The notes: generated by a model not told the origin, from the sequence alone. Counted from the stretch's first letter, positions 1-6,629 are shown. The stretch: 16,126 bases of DNA from JBBRLA01 sp038231615 (GCA_038231615.1 JBBRLA010000117.1:1-16126), one strand, 5' to 3'. Numbers and translations: made by a program.

Positions 1-1
1 A

Positions 2-181
2 AGGGCGGGCCGGCCCATCCAGGCGCAAGGCCGCCGGTCGTCCCGCTGCGCGTTCTACGCGAAGAACCACGGCATCTACGCGAAGAACCACGGCATCTAC
101 GCGAAGAACCACGGCATCTACGCGAAGAACCACGGTCGCTATGTGAAGCGACACGAGGGCAAACTCGTTGGAGCGACTTAA
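2..181 (+). CDS. 3' end of an unrecognised protein with YAKNHGI heptapeptide repeats (5' end outside window)
   Basis: The frame is open from the left edge to a TAA at 179-181 and has no start codon in the window, so only a C-terminal part would be present. It encodes a basic leader, then four nearly perfect heptapeptides YAKNHGI (the fourth ends in R), a fifth diverged unit YVKRHEG, and a short tail KLVGAT. The repeat period of 21 bp keeps the frame, and a similar decayed peptide is readable on the opposite strand at 283-447. Together these make a coding origin plausible. I do not recognise the family and infer no function. It could also be a non-coding minisatellite whose period happens to preserve an open frame. 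Confidence 0.3.
   Translation, partial: RAGRPIQAQGRRSSRCAFYAKNHGIYAKNHGIYAKNHGIYAKNHGRYVKRHEGKLVGAT
56..160 (+). repeat. 21-bp tandem repeat, five units (YAKNHGI array)
   Basis: Units run 56-76, 77-97, 98-118, 119-139 and 140-160. The first three are identical (TACGCGAAGAACCACGGCAT plus C). The fourth differs only in its last three bases. The fifth is strongly diverged but still reads as a heptapeptide of the same pattern (YVKRHEG). Identity is highest at the left and decays to the right, as expected for recent slippage expansion. Confidence 0.9.
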
Positions 182-282
182 CAATACGCTGGAGCGACTT
201 AACAATACGCTGGAGCGACTTAACATATCGTTCCAGCGACTTGATATATCGTTCCAGCGACTTGATATATCGTTTCAGCGAG
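168..282 (+). repeat. 21-bp tandem repeat, about 5.5 units (LERLNNT heptad array)
   Basis: Units start at 168, 189, 210, 231, 252 and 273. Two subtypes are joined: units 1-3 begin TTG/CTG-GAGCGACTTAAC, and units 4-6 begin TTC/TTT-CAGCGACTT. In the frame starting with TTG at 168 they encode LERLNNT, LERLNNT, LERLNIS, FQRLDIS, FQRLDIS and FQRV. Hydrophobic residues sit at positions 1 and 4 of each heptad, a coiled-coil-like pattern. That frame stays open to 434 with a Ser/Arg/Pro-rich tail of low complexity. It has no clear ribosome-binding site, so I do not call it a gene. The array begins immediately before the stop codon of the YAKNHGI frame. Confidence 0.85.
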
Positions 283-447
283 TTATGCCTCGTGATCCTT
301 CACCAAGATCCCGAGATTCTTCGCGTGGGGACCGTGATCCTTCCCGTAGCAGACACGGATCTTCGCGAAGTCCCTCTGGAAAGTCGTCGGGCTCGCCTGC
401 TCCTTGCGGTAAAGCGCTCCGATCTTCCATGTGAGTGGGCCGGGCCC
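283..447 (-). pseudogene. Decayed 3' remnant carrying YAKNHGI-like repeats, opposite strand
   Basis: Between an upstream TGA (448-450) and a TAA (283-285) the minus strand encodes 54 residues with no ATG, GTG or TTG giving a convincing start. The reading ends YGKDHGP-HAKNLGI-LVKDHEA-stop (units 328-348, 307-327, 286-306). This matches the plus-strand array at 56-160 in unit length, in Lys at position 3 and in the terminal V-K-x-H-E unit. The upstream part (around TWKIGALYRKEQ and FQRDFAKIRV) looks protein-like rather than random, but I do not recognise it. The likely reading is a degenerate relative of the gene ending at 181, now in inverted orientation. The match is short, so confidence is low. 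Confidence 0.3.
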
Positions 448-632
448 TCATACTAGGAGGATGGTCGGCAGCGCCTGGAACGCGCCCGCCGAGGGCCTAG
501 ACCGTTGCCCGGCTGCCTGCTGGTCAGCCCGTCGCTATCCTTGACAATTCGTCAGGCACAGTCGGCGTCAACCCCTGCGTCGCGGAGACGGTTCGACCAA
601 GCCATTCCGTGAATTGCCGGCTGCCTACCTGC

Positions 633-996
633 TCAACCCCCTTCGGCCTCAGGCTCGCGGATCCGCAGCCAGCCCCGCTCAGCGGTAATGATAGCGCCCG
701 CCGCGAGTTCTCGTCCATGGGAGGCGAGAACCTTGAGGCACGTCGTCCCTTGCTCCCTGGCGGAGAGTCCAACCAGCCGCAAGATCCCTGCATGCTGGAC
801 GGCATGACGGATAGCCAGCTCGCCGAAGTCCTTGTCCAGTGTTGCCAGGATTCGCCTCTCCCGGTAGGCCTGCCCCAGGATCTCCTCATCCCCAGGGTCT
901 TGTTCCCAGTCACCTGCCCAGACCGTGTCGTGGCCCGCAGCCGAAAGGACTGCCCGTGCCCCTCCCCAGACACACGTATCCAAGGAGGACCTTCAT
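633..996 (-). pseudogene. DUF5615 (Mut7-C/PIN-like) toxin-like protein, frameshifted after codon 4
   Basis: From TTG at 983 the frame reads as a near-complete DUF5615 protein, a PIN-fold family usually paired with DUF433 and presumed to be a toxin RNase. It shows DTCVWGGAR, AGHDTVWAGDW, PGDEEIL, the hallmark LDKDFGELA and a terminal GWLRIREPE. The natural start is missing from that frame. An ATG at 996-994 overlaps the TGA of the upstream DUF433 gene (TGATG), typical of a coupled operon, and gives MKVL. One extra base in the CC doublet at 984-985 then shifts the frame, and translation from the ATG stops after 28 codons. Removing one base restores MKVLLDTCVWGGAR, which fits the family N-terminus as I recall it. 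This is a true frameshift, a sequencing error, or a gene now started at TTG 983. Confidence 0.72.
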
Positions 997-1244
997 CAGG
1001 ATGCATCCATCAACAGCGGCTCGACCCGCTCATGACCGACGATCCGTCGAGCGTAGAGCAGACACGCCAGGATGTCCGTGCGCTCCAGCCATGGATACCC
1101 CTCCAGGATCGTCTCGAAGCTGTCTCCCGCGGCGAGCATGCCCAGAACATGCTCTACTGCCAGACGACGCCCGCGAATGATCGGCTTGCCGGCAAAGATC
1201 TTCGGATTCGCCGTGATCCTCTCAAGTAGCTTGCTCTCGTCCAT
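996..1244 (-). CDS. DUF433 family antitoxin-like protein
   Basis: The protein has 82 residues. The start is placed at ATG 1244-1242 because homology begins there: MDESKLLERITANPKIFAGK, then PIIRGRRLAVEHVLGMLAAGDS, then a pattern near residue 49 (GYPWLERTDILACLLYA) that matches the DUF433 helix-turn-helix consensus (xNPxixxGkPvIrGTRi, ...yPxLtxedIxaaLxYA). The reading frame extends upstream to 1427, but that stretch shows no family features. DUF433 proteins typically precede a DUF5615 gene and are regarded as antitoxins that may autoregulate. Here the stop codon overlaps the ATG of the DUF5615 gene. No Shine-Dalgarno is evident. A -10-like TGC-TATGTT lies just 6 nt upstream of the ATG. Confidence 0.85.
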   Translation of the reverse strand: MDESKLLERITANPKIFAGKPIIRGRRLAVEHVLGMLAAGDSFETILEGYPWLERTDILACLLYARRIVGHERVEPLLMDAS

Positions 1245-1250
1245 CCTGCA

Positions 1251-1259
1251 AACATAGCA
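1251..1259 (-). promoter_or_regulatory. Possible extended -10 element for the DUF433/DUF5615 pair
   Basis: On the minus strand the sequence TGC-TATGTT is followed by 6 nt (TGCAGG) and the ATG of the DUF433 gene. The TGN plus a 4/6 match to TATAAT resembles an extended -10. I see no good -35. If used, the mRNA would be leaderless. The same arrangement occurs upstream of other genes in this window. Confidence 0.25.
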
Positions 1260-1469
1260 GCTTCTCATCGGGACAGACATCCACTTGCCGACCTCCGTCT
1301 GCATGAGGTGCGATGGACACCCTGCCCAAGCCAGTGGACCCTCTGGAAAGGCGTCGGGCAACCCGATAAAGGGACTTCGGCGGTGAATCAGGCGTTCGTA
1401 CGTTGCGTGCCGCGTGCTCGCCGACAATCCTTACCGACGAGGCAGGTTCCGATCGACCAGGAAGAAAAC

Positions 1470-1497
1470 TTGCGTTGTTACCCTCCCGTGCTATGAG
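1470..1497 (+). promoter_or_regulatory. Possible promoter for the Rpn-like gene
   Basis: TTGCGT (1470-1475), a 16-nt spacer ending in TGC, and TATGAG (1492-1497) resemble a -35/extended -10 pair. It lies 26 nt before the preferred ATG at 1524 and 11 nt before the alternative GTG at 1509. The match is modest and the call is inference from sequence only. Confidence 0.3.
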
Positions 1498-1523
1498 GGC
1501 CCCTACACGTGAGGGGCGCCCCC

Positions 1524-2471
1524 ATGCAGAAGAGACATGATCAGCTTTCGAAGCGCATTGCGCGGGAAATCTTCGATCCGCTCTGTACCGTCGATCTGGA
1601 GAAGGAGGTGCCCTCGCTGGACGCCGAGCACATGGACCTGTGGGCCGTGCCGAACCTGACGCCGCCTTTGGACCTGCCCAGGTTTCTCGTGCTGCCGGGG
1701 CGGCTTGTGAGCCGGCCCAGCCACTTCGAACTCTGGTCGGTCATCCCGGACCACGCCGACATGCACGAGACCCAGCGCAAGCAGCTCAACTGGCACCATC
1801 ACCTTGGCGCACAGGCCCGCAAGGGCGGCCGGCCGGTGCTGGATCTGTTCCCGACCTGGACCATCACCCCGGGAGAGCCGACGGCATTCTTCGCACGGGC
1901 GCGGGTGCGGCGGGCTGACGGATGGCCACCGGGGTTTTACTGGACTGACGAGCAGGGCCAGCTCTATTTCGTGGTGCTGAACCAGCTTGAGCGGACGCGG
2001 GAGACCCTGCTTTTGCGGCTGTGGTGCCCAGGCTCGGCCAGGAAGGAGGCGCTGGCGGAGATCCGCAGGATTCCCGAGGCGGACCCGGACCGACGGAGGC
2101 TGTGGGAGATCGCCGACCTTTTGCGGCGGGCCGTGGAGCATGATAAAAAGGTACCTGAGAACGAGAGGAGCGAGTTCATGACCGAGGCGCGAGCGGAACA
2201 ACTCCGGGAGTTTCAGGAGATCGAGCAGCGCGGCGAGTTGCGCGGCGAGTTGCGCGGCGAACTGCGCGGCGAACTGCGCGGCGAGCAGCGCGGCCAGCGG
2301 ATTAGCGCCGTGCAGATGCTCTTGAGCATCTACGAGCAGCGGCTGGGGACTCTGCCGGAGTCGGTAAAAGGCGCCCTCGCTGCCATCGAGGATGCCGATC
2401 GCCTGAAGGGCCTGCTCTCGCTCTTCCTTAACGGCAGCGCCGACGACATCGCCCGCGCGCTCCTGTCCTGA
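1524..2471 (+). CDS. Rpn/PD-(D/E)XK-nuclease-like family protein with RGEL repeats
   Basis: The protein has 315 residues. ATG 1524 is preferred over GTG 1509 because GAGGGG lies 7 nt upstream of it. The layout, from an N-terminal DQLSKRIAREIF segment through RETLLLRLW-CPGSARKEALAEIRRIPEADP, resembles the Rpn/putative-transposase nuclease superfamily common in cyanobacteria and myxobacteria. Those proteins often carry charged tandem repeats before a helical C-terminal domain. Here residues about 236-259 are RGEL repeats, followed by a domain like the DUF4351-type tail (MLLSIYEQRLGTLPESV...). Family members are linked to DNA cleavage or recombination, but I cannot place the catalytic acidic and lysine residues with certainty. 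The gene stands alone. Family membership is moderately sure; activity is unknown. Confidence 0.6.
   Translation: MQKRHDQLSKRIAREIFDPLCTVDLEKEVPSLDAEHMDLWAVPNLTPPLDLPRFLVLPGRLVSRPSHFELWSVIPDHADMHETQRKQLNWHHHLGAQARKGGRPVLDLFPTWTITPGEPTAFFARARVRRADGWPPGFYWTDEQGQLYFVVLNQLERTRETLLLRLWCPGSARKEALAEIRRIPEADPDRRRLWEIADLLRRAVEHDKKVPENERSEFMTEARAEQLREFQEIEQRGELRGELRGELRGELRGEQRGQRISAVQMLLSIYEQRLGTLPESVKGALAAIEDADRLKGLLSLFLNGSADDIARALLS
2229..2300 (+). repeat. 12-bp coding tandem repeat (RGEL), six units
   Basis: Six 12-bp units start at 2229: two CGCGGCGAGTTG, two CGCGGCGAACTG, one CGCGGCGAGCAG and one CGCGGCCAGCGG. They encode RGELRGELRGEL, RGEL, RGEQ and RGQR. The pairwise grouping of identical units suggests duplication of neighbouring units. 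The charged pattern is likely helical and may be copy-number variable between strains. Confidence 0.9.
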
Positions 2472-2570
2472 CCCCGCAATCCAGGCGATCACCCGGCTCT
2501 GATTTACCCCCCTGACGATTTTCTGCCAACGACCCCTTGATCTCGGCCGTTCAGTGCCGATCTCCTTGCC

Positions 2571-3161
2571 ATGGACACGCTGGCGATCGCCCCCTCCCCT
2601 TCAGAACCCTCGGAAACCGCCCGGCTTCGGGCTTACCTTCAATGCCTGAAGAACGTCCGACAGGAGGTCTTTGCCTTCTATTCGGCCTTCCCGGAGGAGC
2701 CGCTCACCGCCGGCGAGCAGAATTCGCTGAGCCCGCAGCTCTTCCCCGGGGCCCGGGAATTCGTCTCGGGGATGGCCGGGGTGCTGGCCCGCAAGGCGGC
2801 CCTCTTTAAACACATCCCGGTGGACCCGGAAAAACTCTGCCTGCGGCAGCAGATCGCCAATGTCCTCCGGCACCTGCGCGTTCACTTCGACGTGCTGGGC
2901 CGCCTGAGCGCCGATCACTTCCTTATGTTCCAGTCCCCGGCGATCGTCGAGGCCCGGGGGGTCATCGATCGGGTCCAGAAGGAGGGCGAGCTGTTCTGCG
3001 ACAAGTCCCCCGAGCAGCAGCGGCGGCGGCTGTTTTTGCGCTACCCGGCGTCGTTCCTGCCACAGCGGGGCCGGCCGCAGAAGAAGCCGGGCGGCGCCAG
3101 AAGCAAGAAAAGATCGCGGCTGTCACTACTGCTTCAAGGACCCGGCCCCACCCGCCGATGA
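2571..3161 (+). CDS. Hypothetical protein, first of three unrecognised co-directional genes
   Basis: ATG 2571 gives 196 residues. The family is not recognised. The body (residues about 15-165) looks mostly helical, with alternating charged and hydrophobic residues and one Cys pair (LQCLKN, EKLCLRQQ). There is no signal peptide or membrane segment. The C-terminus (about residues 163-196) is very basic (RGRPQKKPG, RSKKRSR), suggesting nucleic-acid contact or a disordered tail. No strong Shine-Dalgarno precedes the ATG. It is followed after 75 nt by another unrecognised gene with a good ribosome-binding site, so the three genes may be co-transcribed. The region to its left (2472-2570) shows no feature. 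Confidence 0.6.
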   Translation: MDTLAIAPSPSEPSETARLRAYLQCLKNVRQEVFAFYSAFPEEPLTAGEQNSLSPQLFPGAREFVSGMAGVLARKAALFKHIPVDPEKLCLRQQIANVLRHLRVHFDVLGRLSADHFLMFQSPAIVEARGVIDRVQKEGELFCDKSPEQQRRRLFLRYPASFLPQRGRPQKKPGGARSKKRSRLSLLLQGPGPTRR

Positions 3162-3236
3162 ACCGGAGGACACGATCGCCGGGACCGAAGACATAGGACC
3201 CGGCCAGCACCAAAGGACGTTCCCAAAGGAGACATC

Positions 3237-3908
3237 ATGGAAAAAGATACGGTTCTTTCCCCCATCTTTCCCGATCACCAGCCGGACCAGGGCACAAACA
3301 TCGCCACCGCCGACACCATCGACCAGGTCAGCGTCGCGATCGCGGCCCGGGTCGAGCAGCTCAACGTGCCCGCGGTGACGGCTCAGCAGCAGGTGGCCAT
3401 CGCCGGCAACGGCGGCGTCGACCAGCGGGAGCGATCGCAGGCGTATTGCGATCTGCTGACGCGGCGCCCATCGTTGGGCAAAAACAACAACATCACGCCG
3501 GAGCGGTTCGATGCGATCCTGTCCAAGGATCGGCGCTTCACCACGCTCACGGCCTATGTCCAGCAGAGCCGCACCGAGGTCACCGCCGGGCAGTCCATCG
3601 TGAACTCGCGGCTCTCCAGCAACGCCGACACGGTGATTCAGTTCAGCAACCACCGGGTCGCCACGACCGGCGACCCGCAGCTGCGCGGATTCATGCTCCC
3701 CATCAACGTCGACCTGGCCGGTCTGGCCGCCCAGGAGACGGCGAAACAACAGCGCGAGGTGCGCGTCCAGCAGCCCAGCATCCAGGGAGTGAACGCCCGG
3801 GAACGACAGAACCAGTTGCTGCCGAAGGTTAACCGTCTGCAAGCGGCGGCCAAAAAGGGCGTCGATCTGGTGGCCCAGAAGTCTTCGGCGACCAAAGCCA
3901 AGAAATAA
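3237..3908 (+). CDS. Hypothetical protein, second of three unrecognised genes
   Basis: ATG 3237 gives 223 residues and is preceded by AAAGGAG (3225-3231) at 5 nt, an excellent ribosome-binding site. The protein is soluble and rich in Gln, Ala and Asn. Helical N- and C-terminal regions flank a middle segment with NNNITPERFDAILSKDRRFT and a Gly/Pro-containing part (residues about 135-160). The tail is lysine-rich (AAAKKGVD...KAKK). There is no signal peptide, membrane span or known motif. A lysine-rich end recurs in the next gene, 40 nt downstream, which also has a good ribosome-binding site. This suggests an operon whose products may share a partner or nucleic-acid target. That is inference only. 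Confidence 0.65.
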   Translation: MEKDTVLSPIFPDHQPDQGTNIATADTIDQVSVAIAARVEQLNVPAVTAQQQVAIAGNGGVDQRERSQAYCDLLTRRPSLGKNNNITPERFDAILSKDRRFTTLTAYVQQSRTEVTAGQSIVNSRLSSNADTVIQFSNHRVATTGDPQLRGFMLPINVDLAGLAAQETAKQQREVRVQQPSIQGVNARERQNQLLPKVNRLQAAAKKGVDLVAQKSSATKAKK

Positions 3909-3948
3909 TAATTTTCCCCGGCCCGACTTGAATCGACAGGAGTGAACG

Positions 3949-4929
3949 ATGAACAAGCAAATCATTGCCAAATATCTGGCCTCCCAGCGCACCGCCAAGG
4001 GGCCCAAAGGCCCAAAAAAGACCACCCACGCCGTCGGGACCCGCGGCCGGTCTGTCATGCGGACCCTGGCCCACGCGCAGAACCTGCGTACGCGCATCCC
4101 AACCGCAGATCTGGAGACATTTCTGGAGACGCCGGGGCTTTTGGACGGCTCGGTGGCCCAGGAGATCCTCGCCGAGGTCAAAAAGACCGGCCTCCAGGAG
4201 CTGGACCTGGCGACGCTGCTGGGGATTACTCTGAAGATCGACGTACGGGCCCTCCAGGTGCTCGGCGATCTGCGCGATGCGATGAAGGCCTGCCCCGAGA
4301 CGGAGGAAAGCGGGGTGAAGCTTGTGGATGATATCCAGGCGGACGTAGCGCGCCGCCGGGCGCTCGGGGCCCTTTCCGATGTGCTGCAGTGGGCCGAGGA
4401 GCAGGCGCTGACCGGGAAGCAGATCCTGGAGACCTGGCAGGCGGGCGCGCAGGCGTCCATCGCGGCGGAACTGCTCACGCAGATGGCCGGCGCCAAGACG
4501 GAGGCGGAGTACCTGGCGCTGGTGCGCGACGCGGTGGATGTGCTGAAGCTGGAGCAGGAGGCGCTGCAAAAACTCATCGACACGCGCAAGCAGAACGCCG
4601 CCACTCTGGCCGGGCTGGATGCAGAGGCGGCGTCGCTGGATGATCAGATCCTCTTTCTGCAGACGATGCAGGACATCCGCGACAGCAAGCGCCCGTCCGA
4701 GGCCGTGCTGGAGAAGATGGCGGAGTACTATGCCACCCATTATGACCAGGATGGCAGCGGGACACCGATGGCACCTCCCGTGGTGACGCCGACCCCCAAG
4801 GGCCACCCGAAGACCAAGGGCCACCCGAAGACCAAGGGCCAGCCGAAGGCCAAGGGCCAGCCGAAGGCCAAGGGCCAGGCTGCCGCAAAGCCCGTGTCCG
4901 GCCGCGCGCGGCTGCGCACCCTCCACTGA
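3949..4929 (+). CDS. Hypothetical helical protein with lysine-rich KGxPKx repeat tail
   Basis: ATG 3949 gives 326 residues. ACAGGAG (3936-3942) lies 6 nt upstream. The N-terminus is basic (about residues 15-35: AKGPKGPKKTTHAVGTRGR). Residues about 50-265 are strongly helical with heptad-like stretches (VLKLEQEALQKLIDTRKQN), possibly coiled coil. Residues 284-310 are hexapeptide repeats (KGHPKT twice, KGQPKA twice, then KGQ), resembling the disordered basic tails of histone-H1-like or DNA-compacting proteins. The end is RARLRTLH. I do not recognise the family. A structured helical body with a DNA-binding tail is a reasonable inference. The gene ends directly at repeat element copy A. Confidence 0.65.
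   Translation: MNKQIIAKYLASQRTAKGPKGPKKTTHAVGTRGRSVMRTLAHAQNLRTRIPTADLETFLETPGLLDGSVAQEILAEVKKTGLQELDLATLLGITLKIDVRALQVLGDLRDAMKACPETEESGVKLVDDIQADVARRRALGALSDVLQWAEEQALTGKQILETWQAGAQASIAAELLTQMAGAKTEAEYLALVRDAVDVLKLEQEALQKLIDTRKQNAATLAGLDAEAASLDDQILFLQTMQDIRDSKRPSEAVLEKMAEYYATHYDQDGSGTPMAPPVVTPTPKGHPKTKGHPKTKGQPKAKGQPKAKGQAAAKPVSGRARLRTLH
4798..4878 (+). repeat. 18-bp coding tandem repeat (KGHPKT/KGQPKA)
   Basis: Four full 18-bp units start at 4798, 4816, 4834 and 4852, with a partial fifth at 4870-4878. Units 1 and 2 are identical, and units 3 and 4 are identical to each other. This shows stepwise duplication. The repeat encodes the lysine/proline-rich tail of the overlapping gene. Confidence 0.9.
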
Positions 4930-5095
4930 CCAGAAGCACCTGGCCGGGCGGCTTTTGACGTACCTCTCCCCCATGTCCTCGCATTCGCGAGGCCATGGGA
5001 GGGCCCACGACGACTCGCGAATGCGAGTCGGTGGGGAGTGGGCTTCTTGCTGAAGGACTCTTCAGCAACGTGGCCATGGGCTTCTTCCTGAAATG
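4930..5095. repeat. Structured intergenic repeat, copy A
   Basis: The copy begins with CC-AGAAGCACCTGGCCGG right after the TGA at 4927-4929, then GGCTTTTGACGTAC. Hairpin 1 (4970-4999) is CCCATG-TC-CTCGC-ATTC-GCGAG-GC-CATGGG. Hairpin 2 (5004-5036) is CCCAC-GA-CGACTCGC, loop GAAT, GCGAGTCG-GTGGG. The right arm GGCCATGGGCTTCTTCCTG (5072-5090) pairs with the left arm. A second, partial right end (5040-5071) precedes it and shares GACTCTTCANCAACGTG with copy B. The AGTA-loop hairpin seen in copies B, C and D is absent. The rest of the gap, 5096-5270, shows no gene, promoter or terminator I can support. Confidence 0.85.
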
Positions 5096-5270
5096 CCTGG
5101 GTTGGCTTCTATCAAACTCACGAAGGCTGACGTGCTCCTTCCCCCAATGAAATCCATCGCTCCCTCATCGGCTGCTCCCGGGAACTGCCCGGCGGCGGCC
5201 GGCGGCCTGGACCGCGGGCCTTTCGCTGGCATCTTCCCCAGCACGGGGGGTTTGTGCTTCACTGCCGGCC

Positions 5271-6629
5271 ATGCAACAGCTTTCTGCCTGGGCCGGAGGA
5301 TTCTCCGGCAAGTCGGGTCCCGACGGGACGAGCCGATCGATGATGTTCCGCGGCGTGCTCATGCCGCTGTTCTTGGTGCTGGTCTGTCCGCCCACCGCGA
5401 TGCTGCTCTGGTATACCCACGTCCGGCTGGGGGGTTCGCTCTCGGTGCTTTTCGACCTGTTCCGCCGCGACGGGGTGCTGGCCACGGTGCGCGGGGTGTG
5501 GGGCCCGCTGGCCTTGGGGTCGTGCACCGCCTGGACCGTGCTGGCGATCTTCGCCGGCCTCCAGTTGATCCTTCTGCGCTTCCTGCCCGGCAAGCAGGTA
5601 AACGGCCCGATCACCCCCACCGGCCACGTCCCGGTCTACGTGGACAACGGCGTGGCCTCGTTCGCCATCACCCTGGGTTTGTTTTTCTTTTGCAGCTATG
5701 GCCTGCACCTGTTTCCGGCCTGGATCCTCTACGACCATTTTGGCGAGATCCTCGGCGCCCTGAACCTGTTCAGCCTGGGCTTCTGCCTGCTGCTTTATTT
5801 GAAGGGGCGCTTCGCTCCCTCGACGGAGGACAGCGGCCTTTCGGGCAGCCCGATCTTCGACTATTACTGGGGCACGGAACTTTATCCCAACATCCTGGGC
5901 TGGGACGTCAAGCGGTTCACCAACTGCCGCTTCGGGATGATGGGCTGGGCGCTCATCCTGATCTCGTTCGCGGCGAAGCAAAAAGAGGTCTACGGGCTTT
6001 CGGACTCGATGCTGGTGGCGGTGGGCATCCAGCTGGTCTACATCGCCAAGTTCTTCGTCTGGGAGACGGGCTACCTGCGCTCGCTGGACATCATGCACGA
6101 CCGGGCCGGCTTCTACATCTGCTGGGGGTGCCTGGTGTGGGTGCCCAGCGTGTACACCTCGTCGACGCTGTACCTGGTGAACCACCCGAACCATCTGGGC
6201 ACCAAGCTGGCGCTCTTTTTCTTCATCGTCGGGGTGGGCTGCGTGTTCATGAACTACGCCGCCGACCTGCAGCGGCAGCGGGTGCGGGCCACGGGCGGGA
6301 AGACCCAGGTGTGGGGACGCGACCCGGTGATCCTGGTAGGGCACTACACCACCGCACAGGGCGAGCCCAAGGAGAGCTTGCTTTTGGCGTCGGGCTACTG
6401 GGGGCTGGCACGACATTTTCACTACGTGCCGGAGATCCTGGGGGCGTTCTTCTGGAGCCTGCCGGCGCTCTTCTCCCATGCGCTGCCGTGGTTCTACCTG
6501 ACGTTTCTGACCGTCCTTTTGACGGACCGGGCCTTCCGCGATGACCAGCGTTGCGCGGCGAAGTATGGCGCGGACTGGGACGTATACCGCAAGGCGGTGC
6601 CGTATCGAATCATCCCGGGCATCCTCTGA
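5271..6629 (+). CDS. 7-dehydrocholesterol reductase-like sterol reductase (ERG4/ERG24 family)
   Basis: The protein has 452 residues (human DHCR7 has 475). It is a polytopic membrane protein that would reduce a sterol ring double bond, probably delta-7, with NADPH. Resemblance to DHCR7 as I recall it is extensive: DYYWGTELYPNILG (about 197-210), SFAAKQKEV, FVWETGYLRSLDIMHDR, the ERG4/ERG24 signature SGYWGLARHFHYVPEI (374-389), and the C-terminus RDDQRCAAKYG...VPYRIIPGIL. Hydrophobic spans start near residues 25, 80, 130, 160, 225, 245, 312 and 395. ATG 5271 has no strong ribosome-binding site; ATG 5340 (residue 24) is an alternative. No other sterol gene is in the window. Sterol synthesis is known in some myxobacteria. 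Confidence 0.93.
   Translation: MQQLSAWAGGFSGKSGPDGTSRSMMFRGVLMPLFLVLVCPPTAMLLWYTHVRLGGSLSVLFDLFRRDGVLATVRGVWGPLALGSCTAWTVLAIFAGLQLILLRFLPGKQVNGPITPTGHVPVYVDNGVASFAITLGLFFFCSYGLHLFPAWILYDHFGEILGALNLFSLGFCLLLYLKGRFAPSTEDSGLSGSPIFDYYWGTELYPNILGWDVKRFTNCRFGMMGWALILISFAAKQKEVYGLSDSMLVAVGIQLVYIAKFFVWETGYLRSLDIMHDRAGFYICWGCLVWVPSVYTSSTLYLVNHPNHLGTKLALFFFIVGVGCVFMNYAADLQRQRVRATGGKTQVWGRDPVILVGHYTTAQGEPKESLLLASGYWGLARHFHYVPEILGAFFWSLPALFSHALPWFYLTFLTVLLTDRAFRDDQRCAAKYGADWDVYRKAVPYRIIPGIL

Noticed and set aside
1..282. CRISPR array
   Set aside because: The 21-bp units are contiguous with no spacers, no cas genes lie nearby, and the units keep a heptapeptide reading frame.
168..434. Open frame starting TTG 168 with heptad repeats and an SR-rich tail as a real gene
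   Set aside because: There is no ribosome-binding site, the tail after 290 is low complexity and runs antisense to the decayed YAKNHGI remnant, and a second overlapping plus-strand frame is equally open. The open frame is explained by the 21-bp period.
524..1006. Long minus-strand frame of 160 codons over the DUF5615 region
   Set aside because: It runs in a different frame across the DUF5615 coding sequence and its composition shows no protein family features. The DUF5615 frame has clear motifs.
1245..1427. N-terminal extension of the DUF433 protein to 143 residues
   Set aside because: The extra 61 residues do not resemble DUF433, which normally has about 75-110 residues. Homology starts right after ATG 1244, with a promoter-like element inside the extension.
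3126..4974. Long minus-strand frames (492 and 381 codons) opposite the two hypothetical genes
   Set aside because: In GC-rich DNA, antisense frames stay open. They lack ribosome-binding sites and show repetitive Ser/Arg or Leu/Gly composition. The plus-strand genes have strong Shine-Dalgarno sites.
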